Below, piece after piece: positions 42,979-51,810 of a DNA stretch of 64,000 nucleotides (positions are counted from its first letter, which is position 1; every line of letters begins with the position of its first letter). The stretch lies in NCBI RefSeq assembly GCF_900323885.1, contig NZ_OOHJ01000023.1:248001-312000 (forward strand). The letters are read 5' to 3'. The position numbers and the translations under genes are program-made. The stretch is from [Actinomadura] parvosata subsp. kistnae (GTDB taxonomy: Bacteria > Actinomycetota > Actinomycetes > Streptosporangiales > Streptosporangiaceae). The notes beneath the pieces were generated by a model. It worked only from the letters and a program-made list of their open reading frames with translations, was not told the DNA's origin and made no database searches.

Positions 42979-43132
42979 GGGATCTCCCCTGATGAGTGCG
43001 TGATGGACCTGCACTTGAGTGGCGTGACATCCGGTTCCACCCCGTGCCAGGGACGTTCCATCACGACACGCGGGAGGAGTTCACCTCGCCGAAACCTACG
43101 GGCGGCCCCCGCTCGGATAGAGTCCCGCCATC

Positions 43133-45514
43133 CTGGACAACGTCGATCCCTTCATCGGTACGGCGGCCACGGACCTGCCACGCGCGCGCGGTCTGGCCGC
43201 CACTTGGTGGTGGCCGAAACCGCAGGTCGGCAACACCCACCCGGGTGCCACGTCACCGCTCGGCATGGTGTCGGCCTGCGCCTACTCCGGCGCGTACCCC
43301 ACGGGCTACGGCCGGTACGCCAAGAACACCGAGGGCGTGCCCGAGGAGATGTTCGAGCGGCTGCAGGCCTCCGGCTTCACCCACTTCCAGCAGTCCGGCA
43401 CCGGCGCCATCCGCAAGTACTACAACTACGTCCGCGTCACCCCGATGGTGCAGCCGCTCGACGCGCTCGGCGAGTCCTGGCCCCTGTACGACGAGGTCGC
43501 GCGGGCCGGCTACTACGCCGCCACCCTCGACACCGGCATCCGCTGCGAGCTCACGGTCGGCACCAAGGTCGCCGTGCACCGCTACACCTTCCCCGAGCAC
43601 GACAGCGCCCGCGTCGTCGTCGACCTGTCCTGCGGCGGCCTGGCCATCGAGCTCGGCCAGACCGTGCCGGTGCGCGCCCAGGTCGAGAGCATGGGCCACG
43701 GCCGCGCCCAGGGCACGGTCGTGATGGAGGGCGTCCCGCTGTCGGTGTACGTCGAGGTCGACAGCCCCGGCTGGCGGCAGATGCTCTGGTACGACCGGCG
43801 CCTCATCGACGGCGGCACCCGCCTCGACTTCGACAGCATCCGGCACACCACGCTGCGCCCCTTCGGCATGCTCTTCATGGGCCCCGCCGCGCCCGGCCAG
43901 ACCGTCGAGGTGCGGATGGGGTTCTCCCTGCGCGGCTGCGACCAGGCCCGGCTCAACCTCGAACGCGAGTGCGGCCACACCGACCACGCCTTCGACGCCG
44001 TGCTGTTCCGCACCCGCGCCCGCTGGGCCGGCCACCTCGACCGCGTCCAGGTCGAGGGCGGCACGCCCGCCCGCCGTACCGTGCTGGCCACCGCCCTCTA
44101 CCACTCCCTGATCAAGCCGTGCTTCGCCGACGACGAGAGCCCGTTCTGGCCGACCCCCGGCCCGTTCGCGTTCGACGTGTGCACCATGTGGGACATCTAC
44201 AAGACCCAGCTCCCGCTGCTGGCCGCCATCGCCCCCGACCGCGCCGCCGACCTGCTGGAATCGCTCATCAGAGTGTGCGAGGAGGAAGGCAACTTCCCCA
44301 TCGGCTACCGCATGTCGCGCGGCGCCGACCGGTTCTTCCGCCAGGCCAGCGCGCTCGCGCACACCGCGCTCGCCGACGCCCACGCGCTCGGCCGCGCCGG
44401 CATCGACTGGAGCTGGGCGCTCGTGCACATGGTCGGCGACCTGCGGCGCGGCTACGGCGAGGACTTCTACGAACGCGGCATGGTCCACCCCATCACCCAC
44501 ACCCTCGACCTCGCCTACGCCCACCACTGCACCGCCCAGGTCGCCCGCGCGCTCAACGACCCCGGCCTGGCCGACGACCTGGAAGAACGCGCCCGCCACT
44601 GGCGCAACGCCTTCGACCACGGCACCGGGCTGCTGCGCGACTCCGAGTTCTACGAGGGCGGCAAGTGGAACTACTCCTTCCGGCTGCTGCACGACATGGC
44701 CGCGCGCATCGCCCTGGCCGGCGGCGACCGCGCCTTCGCCGACCAGCTCGACCGCTTCTTCGGCTACGGCGCCGAGCCCGTCGAACGGCCCGGCCGGCGC
44801 CCGACCGCCGCCGAGATGGCCGCCGGGTACGCGCTCAACCGCTTCGAAGGGCTCAACAACGAGCCCGACATGGAGGCGCCGTGGGCCTACCACTACGCCG
44901 GGCGCCCCGACCGTACCGCTGAAGTGGTGCAGGCGGCGCTGACCTGGCAGTTCGGCACCGGGCCCGGCGGGCTGCCCGGCAACGACGACTCCGGCGGCCT
45001 CAGCTCCTGGTACGTCTGGGCCTCGCTCGGGCTGTTCCCCGTCGCGGGCCAGAACCTGTTCCTCGTCAACGCGCCCGCCTTCTCCCGCGCCGTGCTCAGG
45101 GCCGGCGGCAACGAGTTCGTCATCGAGGCCGTCGGCCACCGCGAGACCCCGATCGGCGCCGAAGGTCTCGACCGGGACCCGCCGCCGCAGTACGTCCAGG
45201 AGGCCACGCTCAACGGCAAACCCCTGCACGCCACCCACCTCAGCGCCGCCACCGTGCACCAGGGCGGGGTGCTGCGCCTGCGGCTCGGCCCGGAGCCGTC
45301 CGCGTGGGGACGCGACCGCCGCCCACCGTCGCTGTCCGACCCGCGCCCAGCCGCCCTCTCCCGCCCGCGCCCGCCCTCCTCGTCCGGCCCGCACCCGCCC
45401 GCGTTGTCCGACCCGCGCCCGTCTTCCTCGTCCGGCCCGAACCCGCCCGCCCTGTCCGGCCCGCGCCGGCCCTCCCCGCCTGACCCGCTCTCACCCCCGG
45501 AGGAAACGCGATGA
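43133..45514 (+). CDS. Cytoplasmic GH92 alpha-mannosidase
   Basis: About 793 residues. GH92 hallmarks are NVDPFIGT at the very start, VGNTHPGATSPLGMVSACAYSG, FAFDVCTMWDIYKTQLPLL, NNEPDMEAPWAYHYAG and LPGNDDSGGLSSWYVWASLGLFPV. GH92 enzymes are calcium-dependent exo-alpha-mannosidases. No signal peptide is present. There is an in-frame TAG at 43118-43120 and no ATG, GTG or TTG between it and DPFIG, so initiation must use a rare codon (CTG 43133 or ATC 43130) or the sequence has an error; ATG 43265 would cut off the conserved start. The last 60 residues are a repetitive Pro/Ser/Arg tail. It overlaps the glycosyltransferase gene by ATGA. Confidence 0.88.
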   Translation: MDNVDPFIGTAATDLPRARGLAATWWWPKPQVGNTHPGATSPLGMVSACAYSGAYPTGYGRYAKNTEGVPEEMFERLQASGFTHFQQSGTGAIRKYYNYVRVTPMVQPLDALGESWPLYDEVARAGYYAATLDTGIRCELTVGTKVAVHRYTFPEHDSARVVVDLSCGGLAIELGQTVPVRAQVESMGHGRAQGTVVMEGVPLSVYVEVDSPGWRQMLWYDRRLIDGGTRLDFDSIRHTTLRPFGMLFMGPAAPGQTVEVRMGFSLRGCDQARLNLERECGHTDHAFDAVLFRTRARWAGHLDRVQVEGGTPARRTVLATALYHSLIKPCFADDESPFWPTPGPFAFDVCTMWDIYKTQLPLLAAIAPDRAADLLESLIRVCEEEGNFPIGYRMSRGADRFFRQASALAHTALADAHALGRAGIDWSWALVHMVGDLRRGYGEDFYERGMVHPITHTLDLAYAHHCTAQVARALNDPGLADDLEERARHWRNAFDHGTGLLRDSEFYEGGKWNYSFRLLHDMAARIALAGGDRAFADQLDRFFGYGAEPVERPGRRPTAAEMAAGYALNRFEGLNNEPDMEAPWAYHYAGRPDRTAEVVQAALTWQFGTGPGGLPGNDDSGGLSSWYVWASLGLFPVAGQNLFLVNAPAFSRAVLRAGGNEFVIEAVGHRETPIGAEGLDRDPPPQYVQEATLNGKPLHATHLSAATVHQGGVLRLRLGPEPSAWGRDRRPPSLSDPRPAALSRPRPPSSSGPHPPALSDPRPSSSSGPNPPALSGPRRPSPPDPLSPPEETR

Positions 45515-46785
45515 CTCACCTCCCACGCCGCCTCGTCATCGTGGTCAGGGCCGATCCGGTCATCTGCGGCCACTCCGGCGAAGCACGCAACCTCGCCGAG
45601 GTCGCGCTGACCCGGGGATTCGCCGACGTACGGCTGCTGACCTGGCCCATCCCGGCACTGAAGGCGGCGGGGCTGCCGCTCAAGCCGCTGGACCGGCTGC
45701 TGCCGTACAGCGACGGGATCACCGTGGAACGGCCCGAGCCGGTCGGCGACTACCGGGTGCCCGACGGGCGCTTCCAGGCCGGGCTGACCGGCCGCCTCGT
45801 CGAGCTGCTCGCCGAGCCGTACGCCACCGTCTGCCTGTCCATGTACCTCGCCCCGCACACCTCGGTGGTCGTGGACGCGGTCGCCGCCGCCCGCGCCGCC
45901 GGGTACGCGCCCCACGTGCGTACCGTCGCCAAGGCGGTCGGCTCCGACGTCACCAACGTGATCAGGTCCTGCCTGCGGGAGGGCCGGTTCGGGGCGGCGA
46001 CCGTGCTGTTCACCACGTTCCTGGCCAACGACGAGGTCGTCGCCGTCTCCGACTACACCCGCGAGGAGATCGTCGCCTCCGCCGAGCAGGTGGACGCCCG
46101 CTGCGGCACCACGTTCGCCGAGCAGTGCCGGCGCCGCGTCACCGTCAGCTACCCGCCGATCGACTCCTCCGCCTTCCTCGACCCGGACCCGGCGTCGCTC
46201 CAGGCCACGCTCGCCGCGCGCGGCCTGGAACGGGACGGGTACCTCCTGTTCCTGTCCCGCGTCACCAAGGCCAAGGGCATCGACGACCTGATCGCCGCCT
46301 ACGGCCGGATGCGCTGCCGCTCGCGGGTGAAGCTCGTCGTCGCCGGCACCGGGCCCATGCTGGAGCAGGCACGGGCCCTGGCCGGGCGCGACGAGCGGAT
46401 CCTCTTCCTCACCGACGTGGACGACCGCGAGAAGGTGCTGCTCATGCGGGGCTGCGCGGCGTACGTGCTGCCGACCAAGCCGGAGCCGGACTTCGTCGAG
46501 ACGTTCGGCATCGCGCTGGCCGAGAAGATGCTCGCCGGCGGCGGCCCCATCGTCACCACCCCGACGGGCGGCACCCTGGAGGCGGTCGGCGACACCGCCG
46601 TCATCGTCCCACCCGGCGACGTCACCGCGCTGGCGGACGCGGTGGACCGGGTGGTCCTGGAGCTGTCGGCGGGGGAACGACACGACCTGGAGCTACGGGC
46701 CCGCACCCGCGCCATGACCTTCGACCGGACGACGGTGTTCGACGCCCTCTTCCCCCAGGAACCCACCGCCCTCGGCGCCGCCTGA
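45511..46785 (+). CDS. Group 1 (GT4-like) glycosyltransferase
   Basis: 424 residues with a GT-B fold. An N-terminal domain (LVIVVRADPVICGHSGEARNLAEVAL) precedes a C-terminal nucleotide-sugar domain: YLLFLSRVTKAKGIDDLIAAY, KLVVAGTGPMLEQARAL and the E-x7-E region ETFGIALAEKMLAGGGPIVTTPTGG. It would transfer a sugar from an activated donor to an unknown acceptor in the cytoplasm. The ATG overlaps the GH92 stop (ATGA), so a mannosidase and a glycosyltransferase are made together, which is unusual for a purely degradative locus. Confidence 0.88.
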   Translation: MTHLPRRLVIVVRADPVICGHSGEARNLAEVALTRGFADVRLLTWPIPALKAAGLPLKPLDRLLPYSDGITVERPEPVGDYRVPDGRFQAGLTGRLVELLAEPYATVCLSMYLAPHTSVVVDAVAAARAAGYAPHVRTVAKAVGSDVTNVIRSCLREGRFGAATVLFTTFLANDEVVAVSDYTREEIVASAEQVDARCGTTFAEQCRRRVTVSYPPIDSSAFLDPDPASLQATLAARGLERDGYLLFLSRVTKAKGIDDLIAAYGRMRCRSRVKLVVAGTGPMLEQARALAGRDERILFLTDVDDREKVLLMRGCAAYVLPTKPEPDFVETFGIALAEKMLAGGGPIVTTPTGGTLEAVGDTAVIVPPGDVTALADAVDRVVLELSAGERHDLELRARTRAMTFDRTTVFDALFPQEPTALGAA

Positions 46786-47115
46786 CCCACCCGCCCCACC
46801 GCCGACCCGCTGTCCCCCGCCCAACCCGCCTACCCCGGCGGCGCCCCGTCGCGCCACCGCCCCGCCTCGCCCCGCCCACCCCACCGGCCCTACCGCCCCC
46901 ACGGGGCTTGCCTGCCTTGGCGCCGAGCGGGCTCGCCTCGGCACGATCCTCCTTCACCTGCCCCTGACCGGAGCGGGTGTGGGCGGCGTCGCTAACTCTG
47001 CCGGTTTCCTCACCAGGCCCTGCACCGTCCGGCGGGCCGGCGCAGCGTGCCCGACGGTGCCAGGGCGTGAAACGTGCGTGTAACGATCCGGTGACGGGGG
47101 CTTCCGTCGTCGCGT

Positions 47116-47127
47116 GTGACCGGTCAC
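47116..47127. promoter_or_regulatory. GTGACCGGTCAC operator, copy 1
   Basis: Perfect 12-base palindrome GTGACCGGTCAC. The second copy is centred 25 bases downstream, so the two face about the same side of the helix. The CG-centred dyad is LacI-family-like, but differs from the GAACGTTC sites at 2.6 kb, so another regulator, not encoded here, is expected. Confidence 0.7.
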
Positions 47128-47140
47128 GCTAGGCACGCGT

Positions 47141-47152
47141 GTGACCGGTCAC
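47141..47152. promoter_or_regulatory. GTGACCGGTCAC operator, copy 2
   Basis: Second perfect copy, here extended to the 16-base palindrome GTGTGACCGGTCACAC (47139-47154). It ends 37 bases before the ATG of the secreted glycosidase and probably lies at or just after its transcription start. Confidence 0.7.
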
Positions 47153-47191
47153 ACCCGTGGAGACCCCGTGGAGCCCCCCGAGAGGACACCC

Positions 47192-49771
47192 ATGCAACGA
47201 CACCGCTCAGCCCGGCGAGCCCTCACCGTCGCGGCCGTCCTGGCATTAACCTCCATGACCGTGATCCAAGGCCCGGCGGCCGCAGCCGCCCCCGACGTCG
47301 TCACCGTGAACTTCGCCCAGCGCACGGGCCCCGTCCACGGCGGCGCGACCGGCATGCTGTACGGCCTGTCCGACCCGGGCGTCCCCGGCGGCTCGCTGCT
47401 CGCCGGCGCCCGCCCCCGTACCGTCGCCCAGAAGGCCCCCGACGGCGACCAGCATCCGAACGGCGACGCGCTCGTCATCGCCGACGGCTTCTTCGAGGCG
47501 GGCGGCGAGGAGATCGTCGTCTACATGCAGGACGTCTACAGCCGCTGGCCGTACGAGAACCTGGGCATCGACGACTACCTGGCCAAAGTGGACACGATGG
47601 TGCGCAAGGTGGTGCGCGAACGGCCGAAGGACAAGGCGAAGTTCGTGTGGGTGCCGTTCAACGAGCCCGACGGCATCTGGTACCAGGACTGGGCCACGCA
47701 GAAGGAGAAGTTCTACAGCGACTGGAAGGCCGTGGTCGGGCGTATCCGCTCCATCGACCCGCAGGCCAGGATCGTCGGCCCCAACGAGGCCAGGTACAAC
47801 CCGGGCCGCCTGCGTGACTTCCTCACCTGGGCGAAGAGCGCCGGATACCTGCCCGACATCATGGCCTGGCACGAACTGTCGCGTTCCAGCCTGGCCGACT
47901 ACCGCGGCCACTACGAGCACTACCGCGCGCTCGAACGCGAGCTGGGCATCGCCCCGCTGCCCGTCAACATCGACGAGTACGGCAACCGGCGCGACATGTC
48001 CGTCCCCGGCCAGCTCATCCAGTGGATCTCCATGTTCGAGGACACCAAGGTCGACGCCGACATGGCGTACTGGACCTACGCCGGCAACCTCGACGACCAC
48101 GCCGTGCGCACCCGCCAGGCCAACGGCGGCTGGTGGCTGCTCAAGTGGTACGCCGACCTGACCGGGCAGACGGTCAGGGCCACCCCGCCCCAGCCGAATG
48201 TCCCGGACACCGTGCAGGCGCTCGCGGCCCTCGACGAGTCCGCGCGGCGCGGCACCGTCCTGGTCGGCGGCGGCACCGCGCCCGTCCGCCTCGACGTGAC
48301 CGGCCTCGACCCCGCCGTGTTCGGCCGGCAGGTGGACGTCCTGGTGTCGAGGACGACCTGGAGCGGGTACGAGGGCGACGCGCTCGAGCCGCCCGTCGTC
48401 GCGGCCCGCCGCACCGCCGTGACCGGCGGGAAGCTGAGCGTCGACCTGCCCGGCGGCGATGTCATGGCCGCCTACCGCGTGGTCATCGTCCCGTCGGCCG
48501 GGCCCGCCCCCGCCCCCGACGCGCCCTGGACGGCGTCGATCGAGGCGGAGTCCGCCACCCTCACCTCCGCCCAGGTCTACGACCAGGACACCACCGCCGA
48601 CCCGCAGCGGTACGCCACCTCCGGCAAGCGCGACGTCGGCTCCATGAACAAGCCCGACTCGGCCGTCACGTTCGCCGTCACCGTCCCCCGCACCGGCCGC
48701 TACCGCCTCGGGATCTACCACGGCGCCAACAAGGTGCCCGGCCGGCACGCCCTGTTCGTGGACGGCCAGCTCGACCGGATCGTGCAGTACTCCGCGAACC
48801 TCGGCTGGACCTACCGGGGCCGCACCGACGTCGAGATCAAGCTGACCGCCGGCACCCACCGGCTCTCGCTGCGCACCAGCGCCGACGGCAGCACCCTGCT
48901 GCCCGGCAGCGACGTCACCCTCGACAAGTTCGACCTCACCGAGATCACCGGCCCACGCCGCGCCGTCCACCCGGCCGACGAGGCCCGGCTCTCCGGCGGC
49001 GCCCGGCTCACCCGCACCGGCGCCGGCCCCGCCATCACCCTCGGCGGCGACGCCCGCGCCACCTTCTTCGCCGCCGCCGCCGAGGACGGCTACCACGACC
49101 TCACCCTGTCCTACCGCGCCGGCCGGGCCGGCGACCTCGACGTCCGCGTGGACGGGCGCGCGGTCCCCGGCGTCCGCGCGGCCCGCCCCGGCGACGGCGC
49201 CTCCCGCGTCCGCGTGTACCTCCCGGCGGGCATCTCCAAGATCGACGTAGGCGGGCCGTCCGGGCTCCAGCTCCGCGAGCTGGTCACGGTACGGGCGGCG
49301 CAGGCGGACGCGGCGGTCCACCGGGTCGAGGCCGAGCGGGCCCGCCTGTCCGGCACCGCCCACGTCACCGGCGCCACCGGCGGCTCGAACGCCTCCGCCG
49401 GCGCGTACGTGAGCGACCTCGGCAACGGCGCCGCCAACACGCTCACCCTCGACCGCCCCGCCGGCTTCGGCCCCGGCCAGTACGTCCTGGTCACCCACTA
49501 CGCCAACGCCGACAGGAACACCGGCCACCCGTACAACACCGACGTGATCAGCCGCTTCCTCGACATCACCGAGACCGGCGGCGCGACGACGCGCGGCGTC
49601 TTCCGGCACAACTACGCCTGGGACAACTTCTGGCCCCAGGCCACCCCGCTCACCCTCACCACCGCGAGCGGTCCGCTCGTCCTCGGCAACGCGAACGCCT
49701 TCGGCCCGAACGTGGACCGGCTGGAGCTCGCCCGCTTCGTCCTGGAGGTGGACAACCAGGCACGCACCTAG
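47192..49771 (+). CDS. Secreted clan GH-A glycoside hydrolase (GH39-like) with carbohydrate-binding modules
   Basis: 859 residues. A signal peptide (HRSARRALTVAAVLAL... cut near ...PAAAAAP, about residue 33) is followed by a TIM barrel. The clan GH-A acid/base occurs as WVPFNEPDGIW (Glu158) and the nucleophile as NIDEYGN (Glu262). C-terminal modules include a CBM6/35-like sandwich (WTASIEAESATLTSAQVYDQ, then VEIKLTAGTHRLSLRTS) and two further beta-domains ending in RFVLEVDN. The substrate is likely a plant or microbial beta-glycan, such as a xyloside; this is inference. ATG 47192 has GAGAGGA upstream; a GTG at 47141 would place the operators in the coding region. Two GTGACCGGTCAC operators precede it and a hairpin terminator follows. 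Confidence 0.75.
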   Translation: MQRHRSARRALTVAAVLALTSMTVIQGPAAAAAPDVVTVNFAQRTGPVHGGATGMLYGLSDPGVPGGSLLAGARPRTVAQKAPDGDQHPNGDALVIADGFFEAGGEEIVVYMQDVYSRWPYENLGIDDYLAKVDTMVRKVVRERPKDKAKFVWVPFNEPDGIWYQDWATQKEKFYSDWKAVVGRIRSIDPQARIVGPNEARYNPGRLRDFLTWAKSAGYLPDIMAWHELSRSSLADYRGHYEHYRALERELGIAPLPVNIDEYGNRRDMSVPGQLIQWISMFEDTKVDADMAYWTYAGNLDDHAVRTRQANGGWWLLKWYADLTGQTVRATPPQPNVPDTVQALAALDESARRGTVLVGGGTAPVRLDVTGLDPAVFGRQVDVLVSRTTWSGYEGDALEPPVVAARRTAVTGGKLSVDLPGGDVMAAYRVVIVPSAGPAPAPDAPWTASIEAESATLTSAQVYDQDTTADPQRYATSGKRDVGSMNKPDSAVTFAVTVPRTGRYRLGIYHGANKVPGRHALFVDGQLDRIVQYSANLGWTYRGRTDVEIKLTAGTHRLSLRTSADGSTLLPGSDVTLDKFDLTEITGPRRAVHPADEARLSGGARLTRTGAGPAITLGGDARATFFAAAAEDGYHDLTLSYRAGRAGDLDVRVDGRAVPGVRAARPGDGASRVRVYLPAGISKIDVGGPSGLQLRELVTVRAAQADAAVHRVEAERARLSGTAHVTGATGGSNASAGAYVSDLGNGAANTLTLDRPAGFGPGQYVLVTHYANADRNTGHPYNTDVISRFLDITETGGATTRGVFRHNYAWDNFWPQATPLTLTTASGPLVLGNANAFGPNVDRLELARFVLEVDNQART

Positions 49772-49778
49772 CGAAGAG

Positions 49779-49807
49779 GCGGCCCCGGCCGATCGAGCCG
49801 GGGCCGC
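49779..49807 (+). terminator. Terminator hairpin after the secreted glycosidase
   Basis: Perfect 11-base arms GCGGCCCCGGC (49779-49789) and GCCGGGGCCGC (49797-49807) around a 7-base loop, starting 8 bases after the stop codon. There is no T run. Confidence 0.8.
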
Positions 49808-49921
49808 ACCAGGGGCCTCCGGCTCCTCGTGGTGCCAGGTGGACACCTGGAGCGCTGGCGTACGGGTGAGAGCGATCGCCATCCTGGTGACGACACATCT
49901 CCGAGTCCCCCAGGAGCGAAG

Positions 49922-50230
49922 ATGATCGCCAGGATCTGGCACGCGACCGCCACCCCGGACGGCGCCGACGCCTACCAGCGGCACTTCACCGGCGCCGTCC
50001 TTCCGGAGCTGCGCGACACCGGCGGCCACCGGGGCGCCTACGTGTTGCGGCGGACCGCCGGCCGGCACGTCGAGCTGCAGGTCATCACCTTGTGGGAGTC
50101 CTTCGAGGCGATCAAGGCATTTGCGGGGGACGACCTCGACGTGGCGGTCGTCGAGCCGGACGCGCGCGCCGTCCTGCTGTCCTACGACACCACTGTCACC
50201 CACCACGACGTGCTCACAGCCGTCCCCTGA
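49922..50230 (+). CDS. Antibiotic biosynthesis monooxygenase (ABM)-fold protein
   Basis: 102 residues, a single dimeric alpha+beta barrel: MIARIWHATATPDGADAYQRHF, GAYVLRRTAGRHVELQVITLWESFEAIKAFAG and a C-terminal DTTVTHHDVL strand. Proteins of this fold act as cofactor-free monooxygenases or haem-degrading enzymes, but many are of unknown activity. The ATG follows AGGAGCG. It lies between the glycosidase terminator and the TetR gene and appears to be monocistronic or weakly linked to the TetR gene 65 bases downstream. Confidence 0.82.
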   Translation: MIARIWHATATPDGADAYQRHFTGAVLPELRDTGGHRGAYVLRRTAGRHVELQVITLWESFEAIKAFAGDDLDVAVVEPDARAVLLSYDTTVTHHDVLTAVP

Positions 50231-50295
50231 CAGCGCCGGCGCCGATCGCCGACTGCTCGTGCGGGGCGCCGCTCGGCGCGTGAGATGCTGCGAGG

Positions 50296-50925
50296 ATGAC
50301 CACGACTGAACAGGCCGAACCGGCCCCCCGCCGCCGGCGGGGCCGTCCAGGCCATGACCAGTCGGCGATCCTGCGCGCCGCTGTCGAGCTGTTCAACCGG
50401 CGAGGGTACGACGCCACGAGCATGGGCGACCTGGCCAAGGAGCTCGGGCTGACCAAGCCGGCCATCTACCACCACGTCACCAGCAAGGAGCAGCTGCTCG
50501 GCCAGGCGCTCGACGACGCGCTCGACGAGCTCACCACCGTCGTCACCGAGGCGACGCGGCGGCCGCCCGGGGTGAGCGCCTACCAGCGGCTGCGCGAGGT
50601 GGTGCGGCGCAGCGTGGAGGTGCTGGTGGCGCACCAGCCGTCGGTCACGCTCCTGCTGCGGGTGCGCGGCAACAGCGAGATCGAGCTGGCCGCGCTCGAA
50701 CGGCGGCGCTGGCTCGACGACCGCCTGGCCGACCTCGTCGCGGACGCCGTCGCCGAGGGCGCCCTGCGCGACGACGTGCCGCCCGCGCTGGTGAGCCGGC
50801 TGCTGTTCGGCATGGTGAACTCGCTGGTGGAGTGGTACCGGCCGGGCGGCGCCTACGACCAGGCGATGGTCGCCGACGCGATCACCTCCATCGCCTTCGA
50901 CGGCCTGGCCCGCCACGAACCCTGA
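50296..50925 (+). CDS. paaR: TetR-family regulator, probable PaaR
   Basis: 209 residues. The N-terminal helix-turn-helix (ILRAAVELFNRRGYDATSMGDLAKELGLTKPAIYHHVTSKEQLL) is typical of TetR proteins. The C-terminal ligand domain ends in LVSRLLFGMVNSLVEWYRPGG, as in actinobacterial regulators of phenylacetate catabolism, which respond to phenylacetyl-CoA. It is convergent with the last gene of the paa operon. A palindrome of the TetR type lies in the paaA/paaZ divergent spacer (57659-57680). Assignment as PaaR rests mainly on position and overall similarity. Confidence 0.8.
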   Translation: MTTTEQAEPAPRRRRGRPGHDQSAILRAAVELFNRRGYDATSMGDLAKELGLTKPAIYHHVTSKEQLLGQALDDALDELTTVVTEATRRPPGVSAYQRLREVVRRSVEVLVAHQPSVTLLLRVRGNSEIELAALERRRWLDDRLADLVADAVAEGALRDDVPPALVSRLLFGMVNSLVEWYRPGGAYDQAMVADAITSIAFDGLARHEP

Positions 50926-50961
50926 GCCTCACGAGTCCCCGCCACCCGGCCGGTCCTGGTG

Positions 50962-51810
50962 TCACCAGGTGTAGAAGCCCTGGCCCGTCTTGCGGCCCAG
51001 GTGGCCGGCGGCGACGAGGTCGCGCAGGATGCGCGGCGGCTCGAAGCGGGGGCCGAGCTCGCGGGCCAGGTGCTCGGCGATGGCGAGCCGCACGTCCAGG
51101 CCGACGAGGTCCGTGGTGCGCAGCGGCCCGACGGGGTGGCGGTAGCCGAGGGTCATGGCGGTGTCGATGTCGGCGGCGCTCGCGACCCCGTCCTCCAGCA
51201 TCCGCATCGCCTCCAGCGCCAGGCACACCCCGAGCCGGCTGCTGGCGAACCCCGGCGAGTCCGTGACCGTGATCGGCGTCTTGCCGAGCGCCGCCACCCA
51301 CCGCTGGGCCCGTTCCACCAGCTCGGGCTCGGTACGGGGGGCCGCGACGATCTCCACCAGGTCGCTCACCGGGACGGGGTTGAAGAAGTGCAGCCCGAGG
51401 AACCGCCCGGGCGCCGCCAGGCCGGAGGCGAGCCCGGCCAGGGACAGGCTGCTGGTGTTGGTGGCGAGCACCGCCCCGGGAGCCTGCTTCTCGGCCAGGG
51501 CCAGCACCTCGGCCTTCAACGCGGCGTCCTCGGGCACGGCCTCGACGACCAGCTCGCACCCGGCCAGCCCGGCCGGGTCGGCGGTGGCCCGCAGCCGGGC
51601 CGCGGCCGCCTCCGCCGGCTCGGCCAGCGTGCCCTTCGCGGCGGCCTTGGCCAGGCTGTCGCCGACCCGGGCGCGCGCGGCGGCGGCCGTCTCCTCCGAG
51701 CTCTCCACGATCACGACGTGGCCGCCCGCGACGAGGAACGCGTGCGCGATCCCGGCCCCCATCCGCCCGCCGCCGACGACTCCCACGGGCGTGGGCAGGT
51801 CACCGCTCAT
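50962..51810 (-). CDS. paaH: 3-hydroxyacyl-CoA dehydrogenase, probable PaaH
   Basis: 282 residues. It has the NAD-binding motif VGVVGGGRMGAGIA, LGLHFFNPVPVSDLVEIV with the catalytic His, and a C-terminal helical domain ending GLGRKTGQGFYTW-like (HLGRKTGQGFYTW). In phenylacetate breakdown it oxidises 3-hydroxyadipyl-CoA to 3-oxoadipyl-CoA. Its ATG overlaps the hydratase stop as ATGA. Last gene of the paaABCDE-thiolase-hydratase-dehydrogenase operon. Confidence 0.9.
   Translation of the reverse strand: MSGDLPTPVGVVGGGRMGAGIAHAFLVAGGHVVIVESSEETAAAARARVGDSLAKAAAKGTLAEPAEAAAARLRATADPAGLAGCELVVEAVPEDAALKAEVLALAEKQAPGAVLATNTSSLSLAGLASGLAAPGRFLGLHFFNPVPVSDLVEIVAAPRTEPELVERAQRWVAALGKTPITVTDSPGFASSRLGVCLALEAMRMLEDGVASAADIDTAMTLGYRHPVGPLRTTDLVGLDVRLAIAEHLARELGPRFEPPRILRDLVAAGHLGRKTGQGFYTW

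Larger units (their letters stand above)
46786..47191. other. Intergenic region upstream of the GH-A glycosidase
   Basis: 406 bases without a gene. The first 170 are a C-rich stretch following the glycosyltransferase stop. The last 80 carry two palindromic operators (annotated separately) and the leader of the downstream gene with GAGAGGA 6 bases before its ATG. No clear terminator with a T run is seen. Confidence 0.5.

Noticed and set aside
46786-47191. Small open frames in the spacer before the secreted glycosidase
   Set aside because: Pro/Arg or Gly/Arg-rich products without ribosome sites. The region contains operators instead.
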